DNA of 64,000 bases, taken from positions 18,057,406 to 18,121,405 of the forward strand of contig CM073524.1 of NCBI GenBank assembly GCA_037074615.1, given 5' to 3'. Both the position numbers and the translations under genes were made by a program. How positions within the stretch are numbered: position 1 is the stretch's first letter; each line of letters starts with the position of its first letter. A model generated the notes under the pieces. That model saw only the letters and a program-made list of their open reading frames with translations, ran no database searches and was not told the origin of the DNA. Positions 46,860-58,383 of the stretch are shown here, one piece after another. This DNA is from Leucaena leucocephala (lineage: Eukaryota > Streptophyta > Magnoliopsida > Fabales > Fabaceae).

Positions 46860-47229
46860 GGTCGCGACCTGTTATCACTGAGAAGAGGCCAAAAGAATAA
46901 TGCAGGTCGCGACCTGAGGACACTTTGGTTGTAACTAAACAATGTAGAGACGTGATTTCACTTTCATTGACTTGTGATTTCTTTCCTAGTCTTTCCCCCA
47001 AAATACCTGCAATTCAACATAAAAGCTCGCTTTAAAAGTCTAATTCAATAAATAACAATATATTTGCAGTTTAGAGGAGTTATTTTACCATTTTATCCTT
47101 TAATTAGCACTTTGCCACGTACAATCATGTGATATACAAAAATACAGTTTAAGGCATGAAATGAATGGTAAAGTTACAATAAAACCCTTAAAAGTGTCGT
47201 AGAAACCATATACAAAATGTGTCTTATCA
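46860..47229 (-). repeat. Unclassified reversed LTR-like sequence, right part
   Basis: Contains GGTCGCGACCTG at 46860 and near 46903. It ends GTGTCTTATCA, whose complement TGATAAGACAC looks like a Ty3 LTR start. It continues 40289-41226 across the inserted chromovirus. Lineage unknown. Confidence 0.4.
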
Positions 47230-47528
47230 GACCCATTTTGAGGAAGTCAAAACCAAACCCAAAGACTAAACAATTACTGCTAAACAGGAATGGTTGCTGC
47301 CAAATAAAGGTAGAGGCAGAGAGCATGAACTACCACAAACCATGGCACACAAATAGAGGCAGATCGACTAGTAAGAAAATGGCAAGATTCAAAGCCTTAC
47401 GGGCCTTAAGTTTCGAATGGTTGTAATAGGCAACACCCAAAAAAGGTAAGCCCATACCCAAACAAATTGATGGACATGATAGTGTCTTTAATAACCGACC
47501 ACAAGAAAGTAATAAGAAGCTAGTCCTT
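47230..47528. other. Unassigned spacer
   Basis: No recognised element. A 69-aa open frame at 47217-47426 has no domain and overlaps the LTR-like end to its left. It could be internal sequence of the element whose LTR ends at 47229, or older DNA. Confidence 0.3.
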
Positions 47529-49326
47529 TGTAATTTCCCAAATTTTTTGTACTGATTTGTATATACAGATTGAATGAAATATATGAGTTATTTTTCAAGA
47601 AAAGATGTGGCCATTTATGTAAAGAAAGGGATTAAATTGAAAAAGAAAGAAAAGGTAAGGACTTAAGTGCAATTATGAAAAGCTTAAAGCTAAAAAGGAA
47701 AAGTAGACAAAAAGGTGGGGTCTTTAAGTGTAATTTTAGCCAAATTTGAGGGACTTAAGTGCAAAGAAAAAAGGTCCTCAGGGCTAAATTGTAATTAAAG
47801 AAAGTTAGGCCGAAAGTGGTTTGGACTGCCCGAAAGTATTTCAGTCCCATATTTCACCAGTAGATAGAGCAAGTGATGCTGGGTAATCCAGCTTAATACA
47901 GGAATTTTCTAAGGACTCCAGATAGCCAAAATTTATCTGATAGTCTAAAAGTATAAAAAATTCCTATCGGATATCCTAGATCTCAGATATAAGTGAGAAA
48001 TTACAAGATGATGTGTCCTGATAAGGCAGATGTCAGGAAACTGATAGAATACTGATAGGAGGTCTGTAGAAAAAGTTATTCGCAAATTAGTAAATTTAGG
48101 CGAGAGTGTGTGACCTCCGGGTATCCGATAGGGAGATTTATCGGTATTTAAACTGAGATTGAATGAGGTCAGATGACATTAGTCAGATGATCATTATGAC
48201 TCAAAAGGATGCCTAGACACAGTAGGCCAGTGTATCTGATAAAAGGAGCCGGTGTCCGGAGATGTGTAGAAACGGTGTATAATGGTGGAAATACCCGGTG
48301 AACATCGCCGGGGAAGATTCCTCGTGATTTGTGTTATAGAGGTAATAGACCCTAAAAGGCCCAAGAATGGCGCCAACAAAGGCCCAAGAATGGCTCCAAC
48401 AAAGGCCCAGTAAGACCCTTGGACTGATAGGTGGGCCAGTGTCAGGTGGAACCCGGAAAAGTGCAAAATTACGAAAATGCCCCTGCGTTGTACTAAAGAG
48501 TAATAGATGTATGGAGGGCATTTTGGTCATTCTGGACAGGCCCAGAAGCTAAGGTACATACAGATAAAGTTACTTAGAGCTAGTATATGCCCTGATAAGG
48601 TACAAAAAGGTGTGAAATGACGATTTTACCCTTAGGGTTAAGATAGTGCAAGAAAGGGCACCCAGGGGTATTTTGGTCATTTTGCAAGGGATCTGTAATT
48701 AAGTTTAGACCCAGTATAAAATGTCAATGATATAATGACCCAGATACTAAATTTAAGGTCAGAAGACATAATATGGATTTTCAGAAAAATTAGATTCAGA
48801 AAACAGTCCAGTTTTCGAGGAATCAGACCGGGCCGGTGAGATTCCTACACGGTTTTCATATAACAAATGAATGAATTTTTTCACAAAATTTTGTGATCTT
48901 AAAGTAGACATATGGATCTTTAAATCCATATATAACACGACTCATTTGGAGAAGTATACAAAGAGAAATGAATTTTTGAAAATGAGACATAGAATCTGGA
49001 AGTTCAAAATTTACCAAATGAATAGTGATTTTCAACGAATAAACTGATTCCATTTGGACAAGTAAATCTCATTTTCATATTTTCCTTCAAATTTTGATGA
49101 AATATATGTCATTATAAATTGGAACCACGTCATTTCGATTTTTTTAGATTTAATTGTGAATTTCCAAAGTTCATGCTGCAAACTGGAATTACCAAGTGAA
49201 CAGTAAAGTGAACAGTACCCGATAGCCTAACTTTTGGAAATTCATATTTCTAAGGTAAAATGGTGTTCCAATGTTCTAAAATACTTCCAATTGAGTATAT
49301 GTAAGGTTGAAATTAAGGATGTTTCA
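47529..49326 (+). repeat. Chromovirus 5' LTR with promoter deleted
   Basis: Starts TGTAATTTCCC and ends AAGGATGTTTCA, directly before a PBS. It is 1798 bp against about 3 kb in relatives. Near 48838 the sequence jumps from the GGGCCGGT stretch upstream of the TATA box straight to sequence near the LTR end (as at about 60840). The TATA box, GA tract and both conserved hairpins are missing. Confidence 0.8.
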
Positions 49327-49329
49327 TTT

Positions 49330-49341
49330 TGGTATTAGAGC
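49330..49341 (+). promoter_or_regulatory. Primer-binding site, initiator-Met type
   Basis: TGGTATTAGAGC, one change from TGGTATCAGAGC, three bases after the LTR end. Confidence 0.85.
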
Positions 49342-49439
49342 AAAGGATTCTGGTTTAGAAAATGCTCTGAATAGATGATTTATAGATAGATATACCATGA
49401 TAAAGCTGTCATAATTGACACTAAGTTAGTGTTTGCAGG

Positions 49440-50155
49440 ATGGCTAGATATAGACCCAGATCTAAAACCACAGTGAACCAAGGGGATCCTAGACCGGAGT
49501 TCTATAGTTCAGGCAGCTCTGAGGGGATGTTCCAGGAAGAGGAGGAAATGATGGTTAGTGATTCTGAGATAACTAGTTCCTCAGTAGGATCAAACTTTAT
49601 GATAGAGATATCAGAGGATGGTTAGGAGGAGGATGTATTAGAAGGTCCTATTCCTGCTATTCCAATAAATACGGTACCCCCGAGTGTAGCAGATACTGGT
49701 AGGGGACAGGTCAGGGAGGTGTGGTAGGACATGTTTCAGATATTCCAGGACCTAGTCGAGTACCTAATCAGACAGATATGCCAGGTCCTAGTAGACCCAG
49801 AGTGACACTGGTAGAGGTATCTTTGGGAGATCTGATCATAGAGATGGTACCAGGGAAGAACATGAATGGAGAACGACAGCTGTATGAGCTGAGGCAGACC
49901 TTGGTCAGAGATGTGGATCAAGATTATATGGTTTATCAGGTCTTTATCACAAGGGTAAAAGAGATATACCAAGCCTGTGATCCAAACATATTGACCCTAA
50001 GGCTTTGGACAGAGATTATGGATGATGTGTTACCAATTACCCCTACCTGGAGAGCAGAGTTGGATCAGTACTTTGACAAGGAACCTTATTTTACAATATC
50101 CGATTGGATTTACCTGGTAGGACAGTTTATCAGAATAAAGTTTAAGAAGGATTAG
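49440..50155 (+). pseudogene. Leader ORF upstream of chromovirus gag, unknown function
   Basis: A coding-like stretch lies between the PBS and gag. It starts MARYRPRSKTTVNQGDPRPE, with an acidic and Ser-rich part, a TAG after EISEDG and a frame change near 49720. It then continues as a 144-aa frame (49721-50152) with repeated PGPSR motifs and a folded-looking end (RQLYELRQTLVRDVDQDYM, then WIYLVGQFIRIKFKKD). If joined it would be roughly 235 aa. I recognise no domain. It lies 165 bases before the gag ATG. It could be an accessory element protein or a captured host fragment. Confidence 0.55.
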
Positions 50156-50320
50156 GGTATGGTATGTTCTCAATGTATGTATGTAATATATGAAAGACTA
50201 GTATGGTAATATATGTATGGCTGCAACAGCATATGCATACCCTGTATGTATATTATGTTTGGAATGGAATATAAATTATGTTACTTATCGTATTCCTCTC
50301 TTGTTAGATAGTAAGACAAA

Positions 50321-51547
50321 ATGGTTCAAACAAGAAGAACTGTCCCAACAGAGGAACCAAGAGAGACGGGAAATCTTAATCAAATAATTTTAGAACGATT
50401 AGAACAACAGTAAAAGATGATCGAAGATATGCGGGCAGCTCAGGCAGGTAATGAGTGGGAGAGAGACTCCACCATAGCTGTAGCAGTAGCAGAAGTAGTA
50501 AGTAGCCTAAGACCGCCCGAGCCTTCAGGAACGGCTAGTAGAGAACCGGAGAGAGTACAACAGTAGCCAGTACAGCCCCAGAGACGGTTTGATCATAGGG
50601 AGGATGTAGTAAGCATCTAACAATGGATGATCAGGCTCTGTAAGCACAATCCTCCAGTGTTCGAAGGAACATTTGATGTGCAGATAGCAGAAGATTGGAT
50701 TAGCAGACTGGAAAAGATCTTCAAGGTCCTTGATTGCCCGACTGAAACCAAAGCTCAAATGGCCATCTACCAGTTAGAAAAGGATGCTGATAGGTGGTGG
50801 AAGAACACAGATTACTTTTGCAAGCAAGAGACATTCCGATCACCTGGGAAGTGTTTCTTGAACAGTTTTACGAAAAATATTTCCTCAGTCAGTCAGAGAT
50901 GAAATAAAGGCAGAATTCCTTGTACTGAGACAAGGAGAGAAAGAATCTTTTGATGAATACCTTGCTAAGTTTATCCGGCTATCTCAGTATTCTACTTATC
51001 TACGCCAAGTGGATGATGAGCGCTGGATGACAGAAAGGATGATTCGAGGGTTAAACTCTACACTAAAGGAGAAGTTAACTCCTCAACAATACATCCAGTT
51101 TAATAAGGCCGTGGAGGCATGCCGTATTGTTGAAAATAGCATGAATCACCGGATGCTGTTCAGATCGGGAAACAGGGAATAGGCAGCTCCTGACAAGGCC
51201 TGTCAAAACCAAGAAGCTGTAAGTGGTAGCGGCTACAGAAAAAGAAAGCGACCATGGCAGAACAGGAGGCCAAATAGAGGAAATTTTCGCGGAAGGTCTA
51301 ACAACAGAGATTGAAAAGCCCGAGTATGTGACAAGTGTGGGAAGAATCATGGTGATAGACCATGCTTAATGGGCCAGAATGTTTGCTATACCTGAGGAAA
51401 GCCTGGACATTTTTCCCGAGAATGCCCTCAAGCTATAACTAATCAAAGGCTAAGGACACAGGGATGAGTATTTGCACTCACCAGGGAGGACGCTCAGCGA
51501 TCACCTGAGATGATCCAAGGTACAATCTATCTCAATGATCATGCTGT
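50321..51547 (+). pseudogene. gag: Chromovirus Gag, broken
   Basis: Gag forms the element's particle. The ATG at 50321 (MVQTRRTVPTEEP) starts a frame with three stops before a clean stretch at 50627-50900. That stretch holds the core: PPVFEGTFDVQIAEDWISRL, LEKDADRWWKN. A frame change near 50870 leads to SVRDEIKAEFLVLRQGEKES, FDEYLAKFIRLSQY and RMIRGLNSTLKEKL. The basic tail is followed by a zinc knuckle reading CYT*GKPGHFSREC, where a stop replaces the second Cys. Sequence ends just before the expected protease motif, at a junction with LTR sequence. Pol is absent. Confidence 0.85.
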
Positions 51548-54449
51548 GACTCAGAAAGTAGCCTGAAATAGATAGGCTACCAGACCTCCTTGAGCAAAAG
51601 TCCCAGAAACATACAGAGGGTTTTTAGGGACTAAACTGCAAATAAGTGAAAGTACAAAGACTTATATGTAAATAGTAAAAGTCCTAGGGGTATAATAGTC
51701 ATTTCAGGAAAGAAAGGGACTAAAGTGAAAAGTCTAAAAGTCTCTTGGTGCAAAAGTAAAAATAGACACAAGTTGTAAGGCCAAAAGAGAAAGTAGACAA
51801 AAATATGGGGTCTTTTAGTATAATTTTAGCCAATAGTGTAATTTTAGCCAAATTTGAGGGACTTAAGTGCAAAGAAGAAACGTTCCCTGATGCTAAATTG
51901 TAATTAAAGAAAGTTAGGCCAGAAGTGGTTTAGACTGCCTGAAAGCATTTCAGTCCCAGATTTCACCAGTAGATAGAGCAAGTGATGCTGGGTAATCCAG
52001 CTTAATACGGGAATTTTCCCAGGACTCCAGATTGTCGAAATTTATCTGATAATGAAAAAGTTAAAAAAATTATTATCGAATATCCTAGACCTCAGATATA
52101 CGAGAAAAATTATAGGATGATGCGTCCTGATGAGGCGGATCTCAGGGAACTGACAGAATGCCGAAAGGAGGTCTGTAGAAAAAGTTATTCACAAATTAGT
52201 AAATTCAGATGGGATTGTGTGACCTCCGGGTATCCGATTGGGAGATTTATCAGTATTCAAACTGAGACTGAATGAGCTCAGATGACATCGGTCAGATGCT
52301 TGTTATGACCCAAAGGGATGCCTAGACTCAATATGTCAGTTTATCTGATAAAAGGAGTCGGTGTCCGGAAAAAGGTGTAAAATGACGAAAATGCCCTTAT
52401 GTTATAAAATAGTGAAAGAATGAGTAAAGGGTATTTTGGTCATTTGGCTAAGGTTAGACAGTCAAGATAGGGTATCTGGATAGTTGACCAAGGTCATATA
52501 ATATTCTGGTAAGATGTGAAAATACAGTAATGCCCCTAGACTCATTAAAGTAAAGAAAGAGGAACCAAGGGCATTTTGGTAATTTGCTAAGAGATGGTTC
52601 TTGGAAAGTGAGCCATCAGAGTACTTGGGCTGGATCAGAGACCCAAGATGATATTCCAAGGCCCAAAAACGTAGCCCATGAATTAGTGAGGAAAAGTGGC
52701 ATTAAAATAATGTTTTAGTGACTTTTCAATAAAGTAAAGTTACTCGGTTGGCGTGATGATCGGGGAGGTGATCAGATAAAGTCCTGGACTTATCTGGAGG
52801 CCATGAGGTGGCAAAAAAGGTGTCCTCATGGGACCCACAAGGCGCCACATGGCATGAGTATAAGGAAAGTAGAAAAAGCTAGAAAAATGTGAAGGACACG
52901 TGGCACAATCTCAGCCGTGTATTCCGGTGCAAGACTCTGGAATTCTCTGGAAGCGCTGAGTCAGCTGGTGAGGTGTCCCAAGGGCCCCACCATTGTGCCA
53001 CCTAGCATGTGAAGTGTCCCATGATGATGTCATGTTTGATGAGTCATTATGGAGGATGATGTCATCACGATGACATCAGCGAAACTTGGTGGGCAAGCAA
53101 AGGGATCTGAGCCACTCATTGAGAATTGATCTGGACAATTCATTCTCCTTTGCCTCCACTATAAATACCCCCTCCCCCTTGCCATTGTGACCCACGGCCA
53201 AGAGCCAAGAAAGAGAGAGAAGTGAGTTCTAGAGAGAGAAAGTGAGAGAAACAAAGAAAGAAGGAAGTTCTGGCGGAGTTGGAAGCAGTATAGAGATAGT
53301 AGAGTTCTACTAAGCTAGCGAGGTAGTAACTAATCCTAGCTTTTATGTAATGGCTTTGTGATTTAATGTGCTATTGTTTGGTTGGATTGTTGTCTTATAT
53401 GTTATGTTTGAAGCTCTACTACAATTGCTATGATCATATGTTATTGAGTATGGAAGCACGTAGCATACTTATCTGTACACAATCACAAGCAAGCACTATC
53501 ACACTGCATTACATATATTGTTATGATTATTACTACTGAGATTCCCCCAAATCTCATCCCCAATATATAACCCATTACAGGGAGGTTATGTCGAAGTAAA
53601 TTTTAAGAATTTTAAGAGACGCCGTTGTGCTGCCGAGATTATGACAAGATGGCAGTAGTGAAGAAAGGAGCTGATACGTACTGTGTACGTAGGTACTATC
53701 TAAGGAGGCTAGAAGTGGGTGGACCTAGCCGGTTCATCCAGTCTTTCCTGGGTGCTTATGTAGAATGGTAGTTCTCACGGGAATTACCGAATCAGTACAA
53801 GATCAATTACTTTTTAAAGATGAAGCCTAGCGGTTATGCTGCCGGATTTCAGGGAGGAAAAGATGTAATAGAAATATAAGGATTTTGTACATGCCCTGAT
53901 GTATAACAACTTATTATTTAATAATAGGTATTGTTTGGCATGTTTGACTGATATGTGATGGATTTATGAATATGTATGTAAAGTTGAGTGTTGGAATTTG
54001 CCACTATGAACAGTAACCCGTGGGGGCTTAATGATGTTTGATCTATAATTAAAAATAGTAAATGGTTGAATAAATGTATGATATTTGTATGGTAAATAGT
54101 AGACATACCAAGCTTCGATTTGATATATATAATGCCTCATTTGGATGTCTACACATGGAGATATAAATTATCAAAGTTGGGACCAAAATGCTGGATTCAG
54201 GTCAACAAGTGATTTTTCCCTGAAAGTGAATTGAGTTAGGTTCATGTAGCAATTTGAACCACTTCATTTCAATTTTTCTAGAATTAGTTATCATTTTTCG
54301 AAGTCAGGTCGCTCATCTATAATTTACATAGTGAACAGTACTCGATAAGAGTAAAACTCCAGATTGAGAAATTGGACTTCAATGACCTTGAAAGTGGTTC
54401 TAAATGCTACCAAATGGTCCCTAAGACATATGAAAGTAAGGATGTTTCA
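51548..54449 (+). repeat. Chromovirus LTR lacking its first bases, followed by a PBS
   Basis: LTR sequence begins abruptly at GACTCAGAAAGTAGCC, which matches position about 50 of the LTR at 27005. It runs to GGATGTTTCA at 54449 and carries a TATA box (53160) and both hairpins (53537-53556, 53675-53691). A primer-binding site follows it, so this LTR acts as a 5' LTR of the region to its right although it also closes the gag piece to its left. Confidence 0.85.
53160..53167 (+). promoter_or_regulatory. LTR TATA box
   Basis: TATAAATA followed by CCCCCTCCCCC in the LTR at 51548-54449. Confidence 0.65.
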
Positions 54450-54452
54450 TTT

Positions 54453-54464
54453 TGGTATCAGAGC
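54453..54464 (+). promoter_or_regulatory. Primer-binding site, initiator-Met type
   Basis: TGGTATCAGAGC, an exact match to the plant initiator tRNA-Met complement, three bases after the LTR. Confidence 0.9.
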
Positions 54465-54614
54465 AAAAGGTTCTGGCATAGACCAGAAAGGGCTCTGGTT
54501 CAGAGCATAAGATTCTGGCACAAAACAGTGATGCTCTGAAATAGTTAGAATTGAAGTTTAAATAAGTTAGAGATATGAATTAGAAAGGTTATTTTTAGAG
54601 CGCAAGATAATGAC

Positions 54615-54777
54615 ACTCAAGTCGCGACGAATATGGGAGTAGGTCGCGACAGATAGTCACAGAGAGCTGAGGTGGCGACGAGAGGGGTCTTATGTCGCGA
54701 CTAATATGTACAGATAAGTTGATGTTGTGACGGTAGAATACCTCAAGTCACGATGAGTAATATTGCAGTACGCGACT
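54615..54777 (+). repeat. GTCGCGAC motif cluster, left part
   Basis: Copies near 54622, 54640 and 54694 and decayed forms (GTGGCGACG, GTTGTGACGG, GTCACGATG). The cluster is cut by the solo LTR at 54778, whose TSD CGACT lies in the motif-like GCGACT. Confidence 0.75.
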
Positions 54778-57700
54778 TGTAACATCCCGATTTTTGGTCT
54801 AGGAGAACTGGGAAGTAGTCTGATATGGGCAGCTGCTAAACCCGTAGTCCCAGGGTAGTAATCTGATATGGGCGGATCACTTACCTGTATTTTGTAGGAA
54901 TCCGAGGGATGAGCTAAGTCCTTTAGGATTTAAAGATGAGTTAAGTCTTTAACCTACAGAATCGGGACATTTCACCTAGGTTCAAAATGAGGAATGTGAG
55001 GAATATCCCTTTGAGCAGAAGTCCCCGAAATATACAGAGGGTTTTTAGGGACTAAACTGCAAATAAGTAAAAGTCCAGGGACTGATATGTAAATAGTGAA
55101 AGTCCCTAGAGATATGATGGCCATTTATGCAAGGGAAGGGATTAAATTGCAAAAGAAAGAAAATGAAGGGGCTTAAGTACAATTATGGAAAGTATAAAGC
55201 CAAAAAGGAAAAGTAGAGAAAAAGGTGGGGTCCTTAAGTGTAATTTTAGCCAAATAAAAAGGGACTTAATTGCAAAGAAGAAAAGTTCCTTGGGGCTAAA
55301 GTGTAATTAAAGAAAGTCAGTCCGGAAGAGGTTTGGACTGTCCGGAAGCATTTCAGTCCCAGATTTCACCGGTAGAGAGAGCAAGTGACGCTCGGTAATC
55401 TGGCTTAATACTGGAATTTTTGAAGACTCCAGATAGCCAGAAATAGACTGATCGTCCAAAAGTTATAAAAATTCATACCGGATATCCTAGATTTCAGATC
55501 TAGGTGAGAAAATAAAGGATGATGCGTCCTTATGGGGCGGATGTCCAAAAACTGACAGAATACCGATAGGAGGCCTGTAGAGAAAGTTATTCACAAATCA
55601 GAAAATCCAGACGGGAGTGTGAGGCCTCCGGGTATCCGATAGGGAAATTTATCGGTATTTGAAAAGGGACTGAATGAGTTCGGATGACCTCAGTCAGATG
55701 AATGTTATGACTCACAGGGATGCCTGAACACCGCAGGCCAGTGTATCGGACAGAAGAAGCCGGTGTCCGGATATGGGTATAAACGGTGAATAGATAAAAT
55801 ATTCAATAAACATTAACGGGGGAAGATTCCTCGTAATGCGTTCCATGAAGGTAATGGACCCAGAAAGGCCCAATAATGGCGCCAACAAAGGTCCAGTAAG
55901 ACCCTTGGACTGATAGGCGGGCCAGTGTCCTGCAGAACCCCGAAAAAGTGTGAAATTACGAAAATGCCCCTGTGTTGTACAAAAGGGTAACAGATGAATG
56001 AAGGGCATTTTGGTCATTTTGGACAGGGCCAGAAGCTAAGGTACATACAGATAGAGTTACTTAAAGTCAGTATATACCCTGACAGGGTAAGGAAGGGTGT
56101 AAAATGACGATTTTACCCTTAGGGTTAAAATAGTGCAAGAAAGGGCACCCAGGGGTATTTTGGTAATTTGCCAAGGGCTGTTTCTTGGGAATCGTGCCAT
56201 CAGAGTACTTGGGCTGGATCAGAGACCCAAGATGATGTTCCCAGAGCCCAAAAACGTAGCCCATGAAGTATGTGGGAAAAAGTGGCATTAAAATACTATT
56301 TTAATGCTGTTTCAATAAAGTAAAGTTACTCGGTTGGCACGATAACCGAGGAGGTGATCAGATAAAGTCCAGGACTTATCTGGATAGCATTGGAAGGCGT
56401 GAAAGGTCCCTTCCAGATGCCACATGGAGTCATCCTAGAGGCAGAAGAGAAGTTAAGGACTCGTGGCACAATCTTAGCCGGTGAGTCCAGTTTATGGGAA
56501 ATCGGACCGAACCGGTACTAGATTGGACTGGAACTGCTGAGTCAGCTGATGAGGTGTCCAAGAAGGCTTCAATTTCACCATGTGAGAAATGTGCATGATG
56601 AGGTGTCCCATGAGGTGGCATGGAGATGATGTCATGCATGATGCAGTAAAAGGAATAAAGAAAAATAGGAAATTCAGGAAAAACTAGGATCACAGGATCA
56701 TAAGTCTTCAAAATTACAAGATTGCCATTGCTCAACACTATAAATACCCCCTCCTAGCTCCTCATTTCGGCACAAGCAAGAAAGAGAGGAAGAAAGAAGT
56801 TCTTGAGAGAGAAAGTGAGAGAAAGAAAGAAGTAAGGAAGTTCTGGTGAAGTTGGAAGTAGTAGAGAAGTTCTTAAGCTCTGCTTTTGAGGTAGTAACTA
56901 ATCCTATATCGTATGTAATGTCTTTGTGATTTGTTGTGCTATTGTTTGGTTGGATTATTGTCTTATATGTTATGTCTGAAGCTCTGCTGTAATGCTATGA
57001 TCATGTTATTAAGCATGGAAGCACGCAGCATACTTATCTATACACAATCACAAGCAAGCACTGTCACACTGCATTACATATATTGTTATGATTGTTGCTA
57101 CTGAGATTCCCCCGAATCTCATCCCAATACATAACCCATTACAGGGAGGTTATGCTGAATTGGATTTTGAGAAAGCCAGGAGATGCCGTTATGCTGCCGA
57201 AGTAAAGACTGAACTTCAGTATATGATAAGTACTGTGTACGTAGTGCTGTCTAAGGAGGCTAGAAGTGAGTGGACCTAGCCGGTTCATCTAGTCTTTCCT
57301 GGGTACTACGTAGAATGGTAGTTCTCATGAGGGGATTACCGAATCAGTACAGTTCAGCTCTTTGTATAGATGAAGCGTAGCGGTTATGCTACCGGAGTTA
57401 GGCAGAAAGAGATGTAATAGAGATAGCAAGATTATGTATATGTCTTGTTGTGTATGCCATGCTGTATGACATTACGTTATTCAATGATAAATATTGTTTG
57501 GCATATTCAATTTATGTATGATAACTTAAGAGGGAAATTCGCAGGTCCTGAGGCAGCAGTGTTCTGACCTCAGTTTGACCTAGTTAACGGAGGAGTCTGG
57601 CCACGAGATTTAGTGAGCCGGTAGTACACATCTGGGGCATTCCATGAATAGGTAATAAGCCTCATTTGGATGTGTATAATAGGAGAATCCAATTCTCAAA

Positions 57701-57812
57701 GTAAAGGTTCAGAATAAGGAACTTAGGAGTAAAAGTTCAAATCTCTGGACTTAAGATAAGCTAAAATAGCTTCCGCAAGTGTACTCTGAGGAGTATAAAG
57801 GAGGACGTTTCA
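54778..57812 (+). mobile_element. Solo mosaic chromovirus-like LTR, TSD CGACT
   Basis: Runs from TGTAACATCC to GGACGTTTCA (3035 bp) between CGACT copies at 54773-54777 and 57813-57817. The first roughly 225 bases match the LTR at 21182. After ATATCC near 55003 it matches the LTR at 37194, and it ends like 21182-23954 again. TATA box at 56739, hairpin at 57102-57121. The ORF at 57088-57279 is LTR sequence. Confidence 0.88.
56739..56746 (+). promoter_or_regulatory. LTR TATA box
   Basis: TATAAATA followed by CCCCCTCCTAG and a GAAAGAGAGG tract. Confidence 0.65.
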
Positions 57813-57975
57813 CGACTAGTGTACAAAGGAGTTCAGGTCGCGACGTTATAAGAGATAGGTCGTGACTAAAGGACATAGAGATGCCAGGTCATCACGAGTA
57901 GCGTGCAACGATCACGACTAAAAGTCACAGAGCATGTGAGTTGCGACTATGAAGTTCTCAGGTATCGACTATAAT
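57813..57975 (+). repeat. GTCGCGAC motif cluster, right part
   Basis: Continues the cluster at 54615 with GGTCGCGACG near 57837, GGTCGTGACT, GATCACGACT and decayed copies. Confidence 0.7.
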
Positions 57976-58383
57976 TGGCAGAGGCCATATGATGATGAGA
58001 ATGAAGGTACCAACCTCGCTGAAGTCCATCGGCTAAAGGATTGGTATAGCATATGATAAGCCATACAGTACAAAGGTACTGAGGTACGAAAGATCAGTTT
58101 AAGACAATGTTTAAAAGTAGATCCTCTATGTGATAACTAAGAGTAGATCTACATTACAGAGGTTTTATTCAGCTGATTTGAATAGAAGACCTAAAAGTTA
58201 GATTGAGATTTGCATAGGACTGATCCTAGCACATGCCCTAAGGCTAGAAACGTGATGGTTAATAGATAAAGAGCTAAATGTTCTCTAAGCAGAGGGATTC
58301 CATCATGAAGAAGTAGTAAACTTAGGGAAGAGTACCCTAGAGAACAAAAGTAATAGTAAGAGATGATGAATGAGATCCATACG

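Noticed and set aside
49736..49972. 78-aa minus-strand ORF.
   Set aside because: Antisense shadow of the leader ORF upstream of gag.
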